This document shows positions 24,038-32,332 of a DNA stretch of 64,000 nt, piece by piece. The stretch is from Microbacterium sp. (GTDB taxonomy: Bacteria > Actinomycetota > Actinomycetes > Actinomycetales > Microbacteriaceae): contig JAFKIL010000009.1 of assembly GCA_017306415.1 (NCBI GenBank), positions 1 through 64,000 on the forward strand, in the 5' to 3' direction. The notes beneath the pieces are model-generated. The model did not search any database, was not told the origin of the DNA, and worked only from the letters and a program-made list of their open reading frames with translations. Every line of letters begins with the position of its first letter. Position 1 is the stretch's first letter. The translations under genes were made by a program, and so were the position numbers.

Positions 24038-24504
24038 CGGGGGACGCGGTGACGGCCCCGGCGAGGGCGTCCGACTCGCTCGGAACCTGGGCGAGGCGCT
24101 ACTACTACGCGAATCGACGGGCGGTCGAGACGCTCCTCAAAGTACATGGCATCGGCTCGACCCAGTGGCTCGTCCTCCGCCATCTCGCCGCCGCAGGGCC
24201 GACCGCGCAGCGCGATCTCGGCTCTGTCATCGAAGCCGAACGCGCAGCGCTGAGCGGCATCGTCTCGACGCTCGTCGGCAAGGGCTTGGTGGAGCAGACG
24301 ATCTCACCCGCCGACCAACGGCAACGGGAGCTCACCCTGACCGGGTCAGGACGCGAGCTGCTCGACGGCCTCCCTGACCCGTTCGCACAGGTCCGCGCGG
24401 TTGCGCTCGCCGGTATCGACCCCGCCGACATCGACGCCGCGATCCAGGTGATCGAACGCGCGATCGCCCAGGTGAACGCCCACGACTTCGGTCGTTCGGA
24501 ATAG
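24031..24504 (+). CDS. MarR-family regulator
   Basis: This 157-residue winged-helix regulator has the MarR core: STQWLVLRHLAAAGPTAQRDLGS, then the recognition helix AALSGIVSTLVGKGLVE and the wing DQRQRELTLTGSGRELL. It binds palindromic DNA as a dimer and releases it on binding small phenolic or oxidising compounds. It overlaps the SDR gene by 7 nt and presumably acts on the tandem palindromes at 23229-23266, regulating its own operon. GTG is used as start. Confidence 0.78.
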   Translation: MVTGDAVTAPARASDSLGTWARRYYYANRRAVETLLKVHGIGSTQWLVLRHLAAAGPTAQRDLGSVIEAERAALSGIVSTLVGKGLVEQTISPADQRQRELTLTGSGRELLDGLPDPFAQVRAVALAGIDPADIDAAIQVIERAIAQVNAHDFGRSE

Positions 24505-24513
24505 CGCGTCCGC

Positions 24514-25137
24514 TCAGGCGTTTCCCGCGGGCAGCGCATCCGCCTGCGTCTGTAGCGGGGTCGACGCCTCCCGCGACTCGGCACGGCGGCGGATGATGAG
24601 GTCCCGCAGCTCGCGCGCCTGCGCGACGTGGAGGTCCATGGATGCCGAGCCGGACTGGTGCTCGAACTCCTCGACGAACTCGGTGAGCTCGAGATCGAAC
24701 GGAGCATCCTCGCCGACCTCGATGGTGCGGTCGCGGAAGCGGTACTTGGCGATCTGTCGCTCCCTGGCCTCGATCTCGGTCGTGAGGAGGTCGATGAGCG
24801 CGTCCTCGCCGAGAAAGCCGATGAAGTACAGGCGCGCGCGGATCTCGGAGTCGAACGGGTACACGGCGGGAACGTAGGGACTGTTCAGCCACCCCATGAA
24901 GACCTGACGGCCGAGGTCGGTCGCACTGTAGATCTTGGCGTCCTGGGCGCCGGGGCGCTCGCTCACAGTGAAGGTGGCCCACCCGTTCTCGGCCATGGTC
25001 GTGAGCGACCGGTAGACCTGACTCATCTGCGTGCGCGGCCGCATGAAGACGCCCTGCAGGTCCATGAACCGCTTCAGGTCGTAGCCGGTGCGCGGCTTCA
25101 TGAGCAGGACGCCCAGCAGCAGGTGCTCCAGCTTCAT
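24514..25137 (-). CDS. PadR-family regulator
   Basis: This 207-residue protein has a PadR winged helix (LEHLLLGVLLMKPRTGYDLKR, then FMRPRTQMSQVYRSLTTMAENGW and a wing KIYSATDLGRQVF) and a C-terminal helical dimerisation domain (Vir_C-like). PadR repressors control neighbouring genes and respond to small molecules. It is divergent from the sulfatase/ABC operon across an AT-rich spacer, so it most likely regulates that operon. The start at 25137 has AGGAG 4 nt upstream; an ATG at 25149 with AGGAG 8 nt upstream is equally possible and adds four residues. Confidence 0.78.
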   Translation of the reverse strand: MKLEHLLLGVLLMKPRTGYDLKRFMDLQGVFMRPRTQMSQVYRSLTTMAENGWATFTVSERPGAQDAKIYSATDLGRQVFMGWLNSPYVPAVYPFDSEIRARLYFIGFLGEDALIDLLTTEIEARERQIAKYRFRDRTIEVGEDAPFDLELTEFVEEFEHQSGSASMDLHVAQARELRDLIIRRRAESREASTPLQTQADALPAGNA

Positions 25138-25306
25138 AGGGCTCCTCATGGGCTTATCTCCTCTCAGCCTAGGGGTGCTCGGCCTCGAAGCAAGCATTCC
25201 ACAAGTGATAACAATCTTATTCAACTTGTAGAATCCATGACGATTTCCTGTTAGCTTCTCCGCAAGGTCGGTCCATGGAGGACCGCACGACCCGGAAGAG
25301 ACACCG
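25138..25306. promoter_or_regulatory. AT-rich divergent promoter region of the sulfatase operon
   Basis: This short spacer is strikingly AT-rich for the window around 25198-25255. ACAAGT at 25201-25206 and ACTTGT at 25224-25229 form an inverted repeat with a 17-bp spacer, a plausible PadR or other operator. Promoters for both the padR gene and the ABC operon must lie here; exact -10 boxes are not certain. Confidence 0.5.
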
Positions 25307-26857
25307 ATGTTCAACTTCAGGAAGCGCCTTGCTGCAACAGCAGCCGCCGTCGCGGTCGCCGCCGTAGCCCTGGCGGGCTGCTCCGGCTCGAGCTCCGGCT
25401 CCAGCTCCGGCGCCGGCGCGGGTGACGGGACCCTCACGATCGCCACGATCGTCCCGTCGAGCACTTTCGCGGCCAACAACGTGCCGTGGGCCAACGAGTC
25501 GCCGTACCTCCAGGCGGTCTACGACACTCTGCTGCATGCCAAGCCGGACGGCACCGTCGAGCCGTGGCTGGCCACCAAGTGGTCCTACAACACCGACAAG
25601 ACCGTCCTCACCCTCACCCTGCGCGACGACGTCACCTTCACGGACGGCACCAAGTTCGACGCCTCCGCGGCCGCGCAGAATCTGCTCCGCTTCCGCGACG
25701 GGACCTCTCCGCAGAAGGCCTATCTCGCGACCTTGAAGGATGCCACGGCCGTCGACGCCACCACGCTGCGCCTCACGCTCAGCGCACCCAACCCCTCTCT
25801 GCTGTCGTTCCTCACGCAGAACCCCGGACTCATGGAGAGCCCCAAGCACTTCGGCGCGGCGGATGAGAAGACCACTCCGGTCGGCTCCGGCCCCTACGTC
25901 CTCGACACGAAGGCCACCGTCGTCGGCTCCTCGTACGTCTTCACGAAGAACGCCAAGTACTGGGCGCCGAAGGAGCAGCACTACGCGAAGATCGTGATGA
26001 ACGTCTTCTCGACCCCCACGGCGGTCCTCAACGCGATCAAGGGCGGTCAGATCGACGGCGCGCCGCTCGTCGACAACTCGACCATCGACCAGATCAAGGC
26101 CGCCGGCTACACGGTGAACGGCCAGCAGCTGAACTTCTTCGGCCTCCTGCTGTTCGACCGCGGAGGCGCGATCTCGCCGGCTCTCGCGGACGTCCGAGTG
26201 CGCCAGGCGATCAACTACGCCTTCGACCGCAAGGCCCTGCTGAAGGCCGTCGGCCACGGCTACGGCGACGTGACGTCGTCGATCTTCTCGCCCGACTCCT
26301 CCGGGTACGACAAGGCGCTCGACGACTACTACACGTACGACCCCGCCAAGGCGAAGTCGCTCCTGAAGGAGGCCGGGTACAGCGCCGGGCAGATCACCCT
26401 GACGATGCCGACGTCGTCGAACTTCACCCCCGCGACGTACGCGCTGACGAAGCAGTACCTGTCGGACATCGGCATCAAGGTGAACGAGGTCAACGTGGCG
26501 GGCAGCAGCTTCCTCGCCGACCTGCTCGCGGCGAAGTACGCGGCCACCGTGATGCAGCTGAAGGCTGCGCCGACGACGTGGGAGACGCTCACCCTGGACG
26601 TGCTCCCCAAGGCCGGCTGGAACCCGTTCCACACCGAGGACCCCACCGTCGCCAAGCTCGCCGCCACCGTGCAGAGCGGCTCGGATGCCGAGGCTGCCGC
26701 CGCGGCGAAGGAGCTCAACGCCTACATCGTCAAGCAGGCGTGGTTCGCACCGTGGTACCGCCCGCAGCAGACGTACGCGACCAACGCGAAGACGTCGGTC
26801 GAGACCCAGACGGGCAACGCCTACCCGTACCTCTGGAACATCGTCCCCAAGGGCTGA
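25307..26857 (+). CDS. ABC transporter substrate-binding lipoprotein, family 5
   Basis: This 516-residue lipoprotein has a lipobox LAGC (C25) followed by a Ser/Gly linker. The family-5 signatures are the same as in the 9535 protein (WLATKWSYNTDKTVLTLTL, VRQAINYAFDRKALLKAVG), but the two are clearly diverged. The operon partners are three sulfatases, a GH3 enzyme and FGE. This suggests that the ligand is a sulfated oligosaccharide, not a peptide; that is inference. A GGAAGAG site precedes the ATG. The gene is followed by the strongest hairpin of the window. Confidence 0.87.
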   Translation: MFNFRKRLAATAAAVAVAAVALAGCSGSSSGSSSGAGAGDGTLTIATIVPSSTFAANNVPWANESPYLQAVYDTLLHAKPDGTVEPWLATKWSYNTDKTVLTLTLRDDVTFTDGTKFDASAAAQNLLRFRDGTSPQKAYLATLKDATAVDATTLRLTLSAPNPSLLSFLTQNPGLMESPKHFGAADEKTTPVGSGPYVLDTKATVVGSSYVFTKNAKYWAPKEQHYAKIVMNVFSTPTAVLNAIKGGQIDGAPLVDNSTIDQIKAAGYTVNGQQLNFFGLLLFDRGGAISPALADVRVRQAINYAFDRKALLKAVGHGYGDVTSSIFSPDSSGYDKALDDYYTYDPAKAKSLLKEAGYSAGQITLTMPTSSNFTPATYALTKQYLSDIGIKVNEVNVAGSSFLADLLAAKYAATVMQLKAAPTTWETLTLDVLPKAGWNPFHTEDPTVAKLAATVQSGSDAEAAAAAKELNAYIVKQAWFAPWYRPQQTYATNAKTSVETQTGNAYPYLWNIVPKG

Positions 26858-26864
26858 TCCCGCC

Positions 26865-26896
26865 GGGGATGGGGCGGCGGCCGCCGCCCCATCCCC
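26865..26896. promoter_or_regulatory. Perfect 32-nt inverted repeat after the binding-protein gene
   Basis: GGGGATGGGGCGGCGG is followed directly by its exact complement, giving a 16-bp perfect palindrome between the binding-protein stop and the permease start. It can fold as a very stable hairpin. It has no T-run and probably protects the upstream mRNA or attenuates the permease genes. Confidence 0.75.
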
Positions 26897-26914
26897 GCAC
26901 AGGAAGGAACCGCG

Positions 26915-27856
26915 ATGCTGACATTCATCGCCCGCCGCCTGGCATCGGGCGTCATCCTGCTGATCACGATCAGCGTGGTGGCGTTCCTCCTGCTGTACGC
27001 CGGGGGCGGCGACATCGCCCGGCGCCTCCTCGGGGAGGACGCGTCGCCGGCCACGGTGGCGCAGAAGGCGCACGAGCTCGGCCTCGATCAGCCGCTGATC
27101 GTCCAGTTCGGGACCTGGCTGTCGGGCGCCGTGCGCGGCGACTTCGGCACCTCGTGGTTCACCAGCCAACCCGTGTCGGACGCCATCCTCAGCCGGCTCT
27201 CGGTCACCCTCTCGCTCGTCTTCGGCGCCACGCTCCTCATCGCCGTCGTCTCGGTCGTGCTCGGCGTCCTCGCCGCGACCCGTGGCGGCATCGTGGACAC
27301 GATCGTCCAGGTGCTCTCGCTGATCGGCACCGCGATCCCGGGCTTCCTCATCGCGCTCGGGCTCGTACTCGTCTTCGCCATCAACCTCGGCTGGTTCAAG
27401 CCGACCGGCTACGTGCAGTTCGCCGACTCTCCCGCCGGATGGCTGGGCTCGATCACGCTTCCCGTCATCGCCCTCTCGCTCGGCGGGATCGCCGGCGTCA
27501 CCCAGCAGATCCGCGGCTCCATGCTCGACTCGCTCCGCCAGGACTACGTCCGCACGCTCCGCAGCCGCGGCATCTCGCCGCGCTCGGTGATCCTCAAGCA
27601 CGTCCTGCGCAATGCCGCAGGCCCCGCGCTCGCCGTGCTCGGCGTGCACTTCGTTGGCCTCCTGGGCGGTGCCGTGATCATCGAGCAGATGTTCGCCATC
27701 CCCGGGATGGGGCAGGTCGCGGTCACCGCGACGTCGCAGGGCGACATCCCCCTCGTGATGGGACTCGTGCTCGCCACCGCCGTGCTCGTCGTCCTGCTCA
27801 ATCTCGTCGTCGACCTCGCTCAGGGGTGGCTCAACCCGAAGGTGCGCCTGTCATGA
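26915..27856 (+). CDS. ABC transporter permease, DppB type
   Basis: This 313-residue permease has six membrane segments (first at LASGVILLITISVVAFLLLY), the GDFGTSWFTSQPVSDAIL periplasmic motif and the cytoplasmic EAA-like loop (DYVRTLRSRGISPRSV, HVLRNAAGP). It is a paralogue of the 11122 permease. It overlaps the next gene by four bases. AGGAAGGA precedes the ATG. Confidence 0.9.
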   Translation: MLTFIARRLASGVILLITISVVAFLLLYAGGGDIARRLLGEDASPATVAQKAHELGLDQPLIVQFGTWLSGAVRGDFGTSWFTSQPVSDAILSRLSVTLSLVFGATLLIAVVSVVLGVLAATRGGIVDTIVQVLSLIGTAIPGFLIALGLVLVFAINLGWFKPTGYVQFADSPAGWLGSITLPVIALSLGGIAGVTQQIRGSMLDSLRQDYVRTLRSRGISPRSVILKHVLRNAAGPALAVLGVHFVGLLGGAVIIEQMFAIPGMGQVAVTATSQGDIPLVMGLVLATAVLVVLLNLVVDLAQGWLNPKVRLS

Positions 27857-29691
27857 TCGACCCTCTCGCCGCCGACCTCACCGATGAGATCGCCGCCGCG
27901 ACGCAGCGCTCGACCCGCTCACTGCTGCGCAGGCTCCTGCGCAAGCCCATCGCGATCGCCTCGCTCTCGTTCCTCGTGCTCGTGGTGCTCGTCGCCATCG
28001 TGGGTCCGCTGCTCGCACCGCACAGCCCCGACACGGCCTCCGCGGCCGACGTGCTCGGGCCGATCACGGGTGCGCACCCGCTCGGAACCGACAGCGCGGG
28101 CCGGGATGTGCTGTCGCGGCTGCTGTTCGCGACCCGCTTCAGCATCGCGGGCGCCGCCCTCGCGCTCGTCGTCGCCGCGGTGATCGGCGTCACGGGGGGC
28201 CTGTTCGCCGGCTACTACGGCCGATGGCTAGAGGGCACCTCGGCCTGGATCGCCGGCCTCATCCAGGCCCTCCCCGGCATCGTCGTCCTCCTCGCCGCCC
28301 GCGCCGTGCTCGGACCCTCGATGTGGACCTCGATGGCGATCTTCGGCATCCTGCTCTCGCCCGCGTTCTACCGGCTCGTCTACTCGACCGTGTCGGCCGT
28401 GCGCGACGAGCTCTACGTCGACGCTGCCCGCGTCTCGGGGCTGAGCGACGCCCGCATCATCACGCGGCACATCCTCACGGTGGTCCGCGGACCAGCGCTC
28501 GTGCAGGCGTCGTTCGTGACCGGCGTGGCGATCGCGATCCAGGCGGGGCTCGAATTCCTCGGCCTCGGCGACCTCTCCATCCCCACCTGGGGCGGGATGC
28601 TCAACGACGGGTTCGCCAGCATCTACTCCGACCCGCTGCTCATGCTGTGGCCGAGCCTCGCGATCGGGCTGACCTGCGTCTCCCTCGTGCTGCTCGCCAA
28701 CGCGCTGCGCGACACGCTCGAGCGCAGCGGCAGCCGCCGCAGCCGTCGTCGGGAACGCGCCCTGGTGCCGCCGGTCATCGAGCCGCAGCCGGTGCTGCGA
28801 CACGACGGCGTCTCCCGGTTCGCCGACGGCGACGTCCTCCTCGAGATCGCCGGTCTGGCCGTCGGCTACGGCCAGGATGACGGCACCGTGAAGACCGTCG
28901 TCGAAGACGTGTCGCTCACGGTCCACCGCGGCGAGGTGCACGGCCTCATCGGCGAATCGGGCTCCGGCAAGACGCAGACCGCGTGGTCGGTCCTGCGCCT
29001 GCTGCCCGCGGGCGGCCGCATCGTCGGCGGATCGATCGTCTTCGAGGGCGTCGACCTCGCGACCGTGAGTGAGACCCGGATGAACGAGCTGCGCGGGGCG
29101 CGGATCGCCTACGTCCCGCAGGAGCCGATGTCGAACCTCGACGCGACGTTCACGGTGGGCAGCCAGCTGGTCGAGCCGATGCGCGTCAAGCTGGGGCTGA
29201 ACCGTCGCCAGGCCACCGCCCGCGCGCTCGAGCTGCTCGAGCGCGTCGGCATCCCCAACCCCCCGCGCACGTTCCGCTCGTACCCGCACGAGATCTCCGG
29301 CGGGATGGCGCAGCGCGTCCTGATCGCGGGCGCCGTATCGTGCGATCCCGACCTCCTCATCGCGGACGAGCCCACCACGGCGCTCGACGTGACCGTCCAG
29401 GCCGACGTCCTCGACCTCCTGCGCGGACTGCAGGAGGAGCGGAACATGGGGATGATCCTTGTCACCCACAACTTCGGGGTGGTGGCCGACATCTGCGACA
29501 CCGTGTCGGTGATGCGCGCCGGCCGGATCGTCGAGACCGGCGGGATCGACGATCTCTTCGCGCGCCCGCAGCATCCGTATACGCAGTCCCTCTTCGACGC
29601 CGTGCTGGAGGACCTCCCGGCACGCCCGTCCGGTGACGACAGGTCCTCGAGCGCGCCCACGCGCACCCCGCAGGAAGGAGCCGTCCGATGA
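27853..29691 (+). CDS. Fused DppC-type permease and first ATPase
   Basis: This 612-residue chain has a DppC-type permease in residues 1-290 (HPLGTDSAGRDVLSRLLF; EAA loop ELYVDAARVSGL) and an OppD-type ATPase from about 325 (Walker A GESGSGKTQT, signature SGGMAQRV, LLIADEPTTALDV). The same two-domain order begins the 12057 protein, but here the second ATPase is a separate gene that overlaps the stop by four bases. Comparing the two loci shows how the triple fusion may have arisen by loss of one stop codon. Confidence 0.88.
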   Translation: MIDPLAADLTDEIAAATQRSTRSLLRRLLRKPIAIASLSFLVLVVLVAIVGPLLAPHSPDTASAADVLGPITGAHPLGTDSAGRDVLSRLLFATRFSIAGAALALVVAAVIGVTGGLFAGYYGRWLEGTSAWIAGLIQALPGIVVLLAARAVLGPSMWTSMAIFGILLSPAFYRLVYSTVSAVRDELYVDAARVSGLSDARIITRHILTVVRGPALVQASFVTGVAIAIQAGLEFLGLGDLSIPTWGGMLNDGFASIYSDPLLMLWPSLAIGLTCVSLVLLANALRDTLERSGSRRSRRRERALVPPVIEPQPVLRHDGVSRFADGDVLLEIAGLAVGYGQDDGTVKTVVEDVSLTVHRGEVHGLIGESGSGKTQTAWSVLRLLPAGGRIVGGSIVFEGVDLATVSETRMNELRGARIAYVPQEPMSNLDATFTVGSQLVEPMRVKLGLNRRQATARALELLERVGIPNPPRTFRSYPHEISGGMAQRVLIAGAVSCDPDLLIADEPTTALDVTVQADVLDLLRGLQEERNMGMILVTHNFGVVADICDTVSVMRAGRIVETGGIDDLFARPQHPYTQSLFDAVLEDLPARPSGDDRSSSAPTRTPQEGAVR

Positions 29692-30554
29692 CCGCGACGC
29701 TGATCCGCATCGAGGACGTCGAGGTGGAGTATCCCGCCAAGGGCTTCCGTGCGACGCCGTTCCGCGCGCTGAAGGGCGTCTCTCTCGAGATCGCGCCGGG
29801 CGAGACGGTGGGCCTCGTGGGGGAGTCCGGGTCGGGGAAGACCACGCTCGGCCGCGCGGTCCTCGGGCTCGCACCCGTCACGGGCGGACGGATCCTCTAC
29901 GGTGACAGGGACATCTCGCACCTCGGCCGCCGGGAGCGGCGGGTGCTGTCCCAGGACATCCAGGTCGTCTTCCAGGACCCCTACACATCGCTGAACCCGT
30001 CCATGACGATCGAGCAGATCCTGATGGAGCCGCTGATGGTCCGCCGGATGTCGTCGCGCGACGCGCGCTCGCGGGTGCGCGGGCTCCTCGACGAGGTGCG
30101 CCTGCCGAAGAACGCCGGCGAGCGTCTGCCGCGCGAGTTCAGCGGCGGGCAGCGTCAGCGCGTCGCGATCGCCCGTGCGCTCGCCCTCCAGCCGAAGCTC
30201 ATCGTCTGCGACGAGCCGGTCTCCGCCCTCGACCTGTCCACGCAGGCCCGCGTGCTGGAGCTGTTCACCGAGATCCAGCAGCAGACCGGCGTCGCGTACC
30301 TCTTCATCTCCCACGACCTCGCCGTGGTCCGTCACCTGAGTCGCCGGGTCGCCGTCATGTACCACGGCGAGATCGTGGAATGGGGCGACGCCGAGCAGGT
30401 CACGACCCGGCCGGAGCATCCCTACACGAAGCGCCTCTTCCTCGCCGCCCCGGTGCCCGACCCGCAGCTCCAGGCGCAGCGGCGCGCGGAACGGCATCGC
30501 CTCCTCGCGGAGCAGAACCGGGTGAGCACCAGCACCGTGACCGTCTCCGTCTGA
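29688..30554 (+). CDS. ABC transporter ATP-binding protein, OppF type
   Basis: This 288-residue ATPase has Walker A GESGSGKTTLG, Q-loop VFQDPYTSLNPSM, signature SGGQRQRV, Walker B LIVCDEPVSALD and the C-terminal HPYTKRLFLAAPVPDP typical of OppF. It pairs with the ATPase domain of the preceding fusion to form the two nucleotide-binding sites of the transporter. It is followed by sulfatase 1 after 17 nt. Confidence 0.9.
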   Translation: MTATLIRIEDVEVEYPAKGFRATPFRALKGVSLEIAPGETVGLVGESGSGKTTLGRAVLGLAPVTGGRILYGDRDISHLGRRERRVLSQDIQVVFQDPYTSLNPSMTIEQILMEPLMVRRMSSRDARSRVRGLLDEVRLPKNAGERLPREFSGGQRQRVAIARALALQPKLIVCDEPVSALDLSTQARVLELFTEIQQQTGVAYLFISHDLAVVRHLSRRVAVMYHGEIVEWGDAEQVTTRPEHPYTKRLFLAAPVPDPQLQAQRRAERHRLLAEQNRVSTSTVTVSV

Positions 30555-30571
30555 TCCGAGAAAGCTCTGCC

Positions 30572-32332
30572 ATGCGCGCCATCATCCTCATGTTCGACAG
30601 CCTCAACCGGCACATGCTGCCGCCCTATGCCGACACGTTCGTCGACGCGCCGAACTTCGCCCGGCTGGCCGAGAAGGCGGTCACGTTCGACAACTTCTAC
30701 GCGGGGTCGCTGCCCTGCATGCCGGCGCGGCGGGAGATGCACACGGGCCGCCACAACTTCCTGCACCGCAGCTGGGGACCGCTGGAGCCGTTCGACGACT
30801 CGATGCCGGAGATGCTCAAGGATGCCGGCATCCACACGCACCTCGTGACCGATCACCAGCACTACTGGGAGGACGGCGGGGCGACCTACCACACGCGCTA
30901 CAACACGTGGGAGTTCTTCCGCGGTCAGGAGGGCGATGCCTGGAAGGGCGACGCCGACGCGATGCGCGGCGTCCGGTTCCCCGCGACGCTGCGGCGGCAG
31001 GACGAGGTGAACCGCCGATACATGACGACCGAGGCCGATCACACCCAGACCCGCACGGTCGATGCCGGGCTGGAGTTCCTCCACACGAACGCGGCCGCGG
31101 ATCGGTGGATGCTGCAGCTGGAGCTGTTCGACCCGCACGAGCCGTTCTTCGTGCACCAGCGGTTCCGCGACAGGTACCGCGAGGACGCCCCTCCCGCCCC
31201 GTTCGACTGGCCGCCGTACAGCAAGGTCGTCGAATCCGACGACCTGGTGGCGGAGGCCCGCCGCGAGTACGCCGCCCTCGTGTCGATGTGCGACCACTCG
31301 CTCGGCCGGCTCCTGGACACGATGGACGAACTCGCGCTGTGGGACGACACGATGCTGATCGTCAACACCGACCACGGCTTCCTCCTCGGCGAGCACGGCT
31401 GGTGGGCGAAGTCCGTGCAGCCCTGGTTCAACGAGCTCGTGCACCTGCCGATGTTCGTGTGGGACCCGCGCAGCGCGGGACGTGACGACCGACGGGGAGA
31501 CCTTGCGCAGACCATCGACATCGCCCCCACGGTGCTCCGCTTCTTCGGCCTCGAGCCGACGGCGGACATGCTCGGGCGCGACCTCGCGAGGGAAGACCCC
31601 AAGGAGGGTGCGCTCTTCGGCATCCACGGCGGGCACGTCAATGTCACCGATGGGCGGTATGTCTACATGCGGGCGAGCGCGGAGCCCGGCAACAGTCCGA
31701 TCGAGGATTACACCCTCATGCCGACGCACATGCGCAGCAGGTTCGGGATCGGAGAGCTCGCGGACTGGCAGCCGGCCGCGCCGTTCACCTTCACCAAGGG
31801 GCTGCGCACGATGCGGATCGAGGCGGTCGGCGGATTCCGTATCGACTCATGGCAGCACGGCACGCTGCTGTGGGATCTGGAGAACGACCCCGGGCAGGAG
31901 CATCCGATCGTCGACGACGCGCAGGAGCTGCGGCTGATCGCACTGCTCGTCCGTCTCCTCCGCGAGAACGACGCCCCGGCGAGCGTCTTCGAGCGCCTCG
32001 GCCTTCCGGAGCGCGGCGAGCCGACCGTGCAGCATCTGCGCGCAGCGGTCGACGCCGAACGCGCGCGAGCGGTCGCCGAGCCGCTGCCGCGGCGCGAGGA
32101 CCTGCCGGCCGTGGAGATCCTGGAAAGGTCCGTCCACGAGCTGCTCGCAGACCGGGCGACCCGGGCGGTGGTGGAGCGTCACCTGCCGTGGCTCACCACG
32201 ACCGAGCAGGTCGCGTTCGGCCCGGCCGGATCGCTCCTCGGCCTGGCGCGCTCCGGTGCCGTGACCCGGGGGGTGCTCCTCGCCGTCGCGGAGGAGCTCG
32301 CCGGGGTCGTCGTCGAGGGCGCCGCACGATGA
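30572..32332 (+). CDS. Sulfatase 1 (formylglycine-type)
   Basis: This 586-residue type I sulfatase has a metal-binding D9 in ILMFDSLN. The C-x-P-x-R motif is C49-M-P-A-R53 in GSLPCMPARREMHTGR; its cysteine is converted to formylglycine, the catalytic residue. Further metal ligands are in VNTDHGFLLGEHG. A roughly 110-residue C-terminal helical extension after the catalytic domain is unusual. There is no signal peptide, so it works in the cytoplasm on an imported sulfated sugar. It is encoded in one operon with the FGE that matures it. The leaving sulfate position is not readable. Confidence 0.85.
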   Translation: MRAIILMFDSLNRHMLPPYADTFVDAPNFARLAEKAVTFDNFYAGSLPCMPARREMHTGRHNFLHRSWGPLEPFDDSMPEMLKDAGIHTHLVTDHQHYWEDGGATYHTRYNTWEFFRGQEGDAWKGDADAMRGVRFPATLRRQDEVNRRYMTTEADHTQTRTVDAGLEFLHTNAAADRWMLQLELFDPHEPFFVHQRFRDRYREDAPPAPFDWPPYSKVVESDDLVAEARREYAALVSMCDHSLGRLLDTMDELALWDDTMLIVNTDHGFLLGEHGWWAKSVQPWFNELVHLPMFVWDPRSAGRDDRRGDLAQTIDIAPTVLRFFGLEPTADMLGRDLAREDPKEGALFGIHGGHVNVTDGRYVYMRASAEPGNSPIEDYTLMPTHMRSRFGIGELADWQPAAPFTFTKGLRTMRIEAVGGFRIDSWQHGTLLWDLENDPGQEHPIVDDAQELRLIALLVRLLRENDAPASVFERLGLPERGEPTVQHLRAAVDAERARAVAEPLPRREDLPAVEILERSVHELLADRATRAVVERHLPWLTTTEQVAFGPAGSLLGLARSGAVTRGVLLAVAEELAGVVVEGAAR

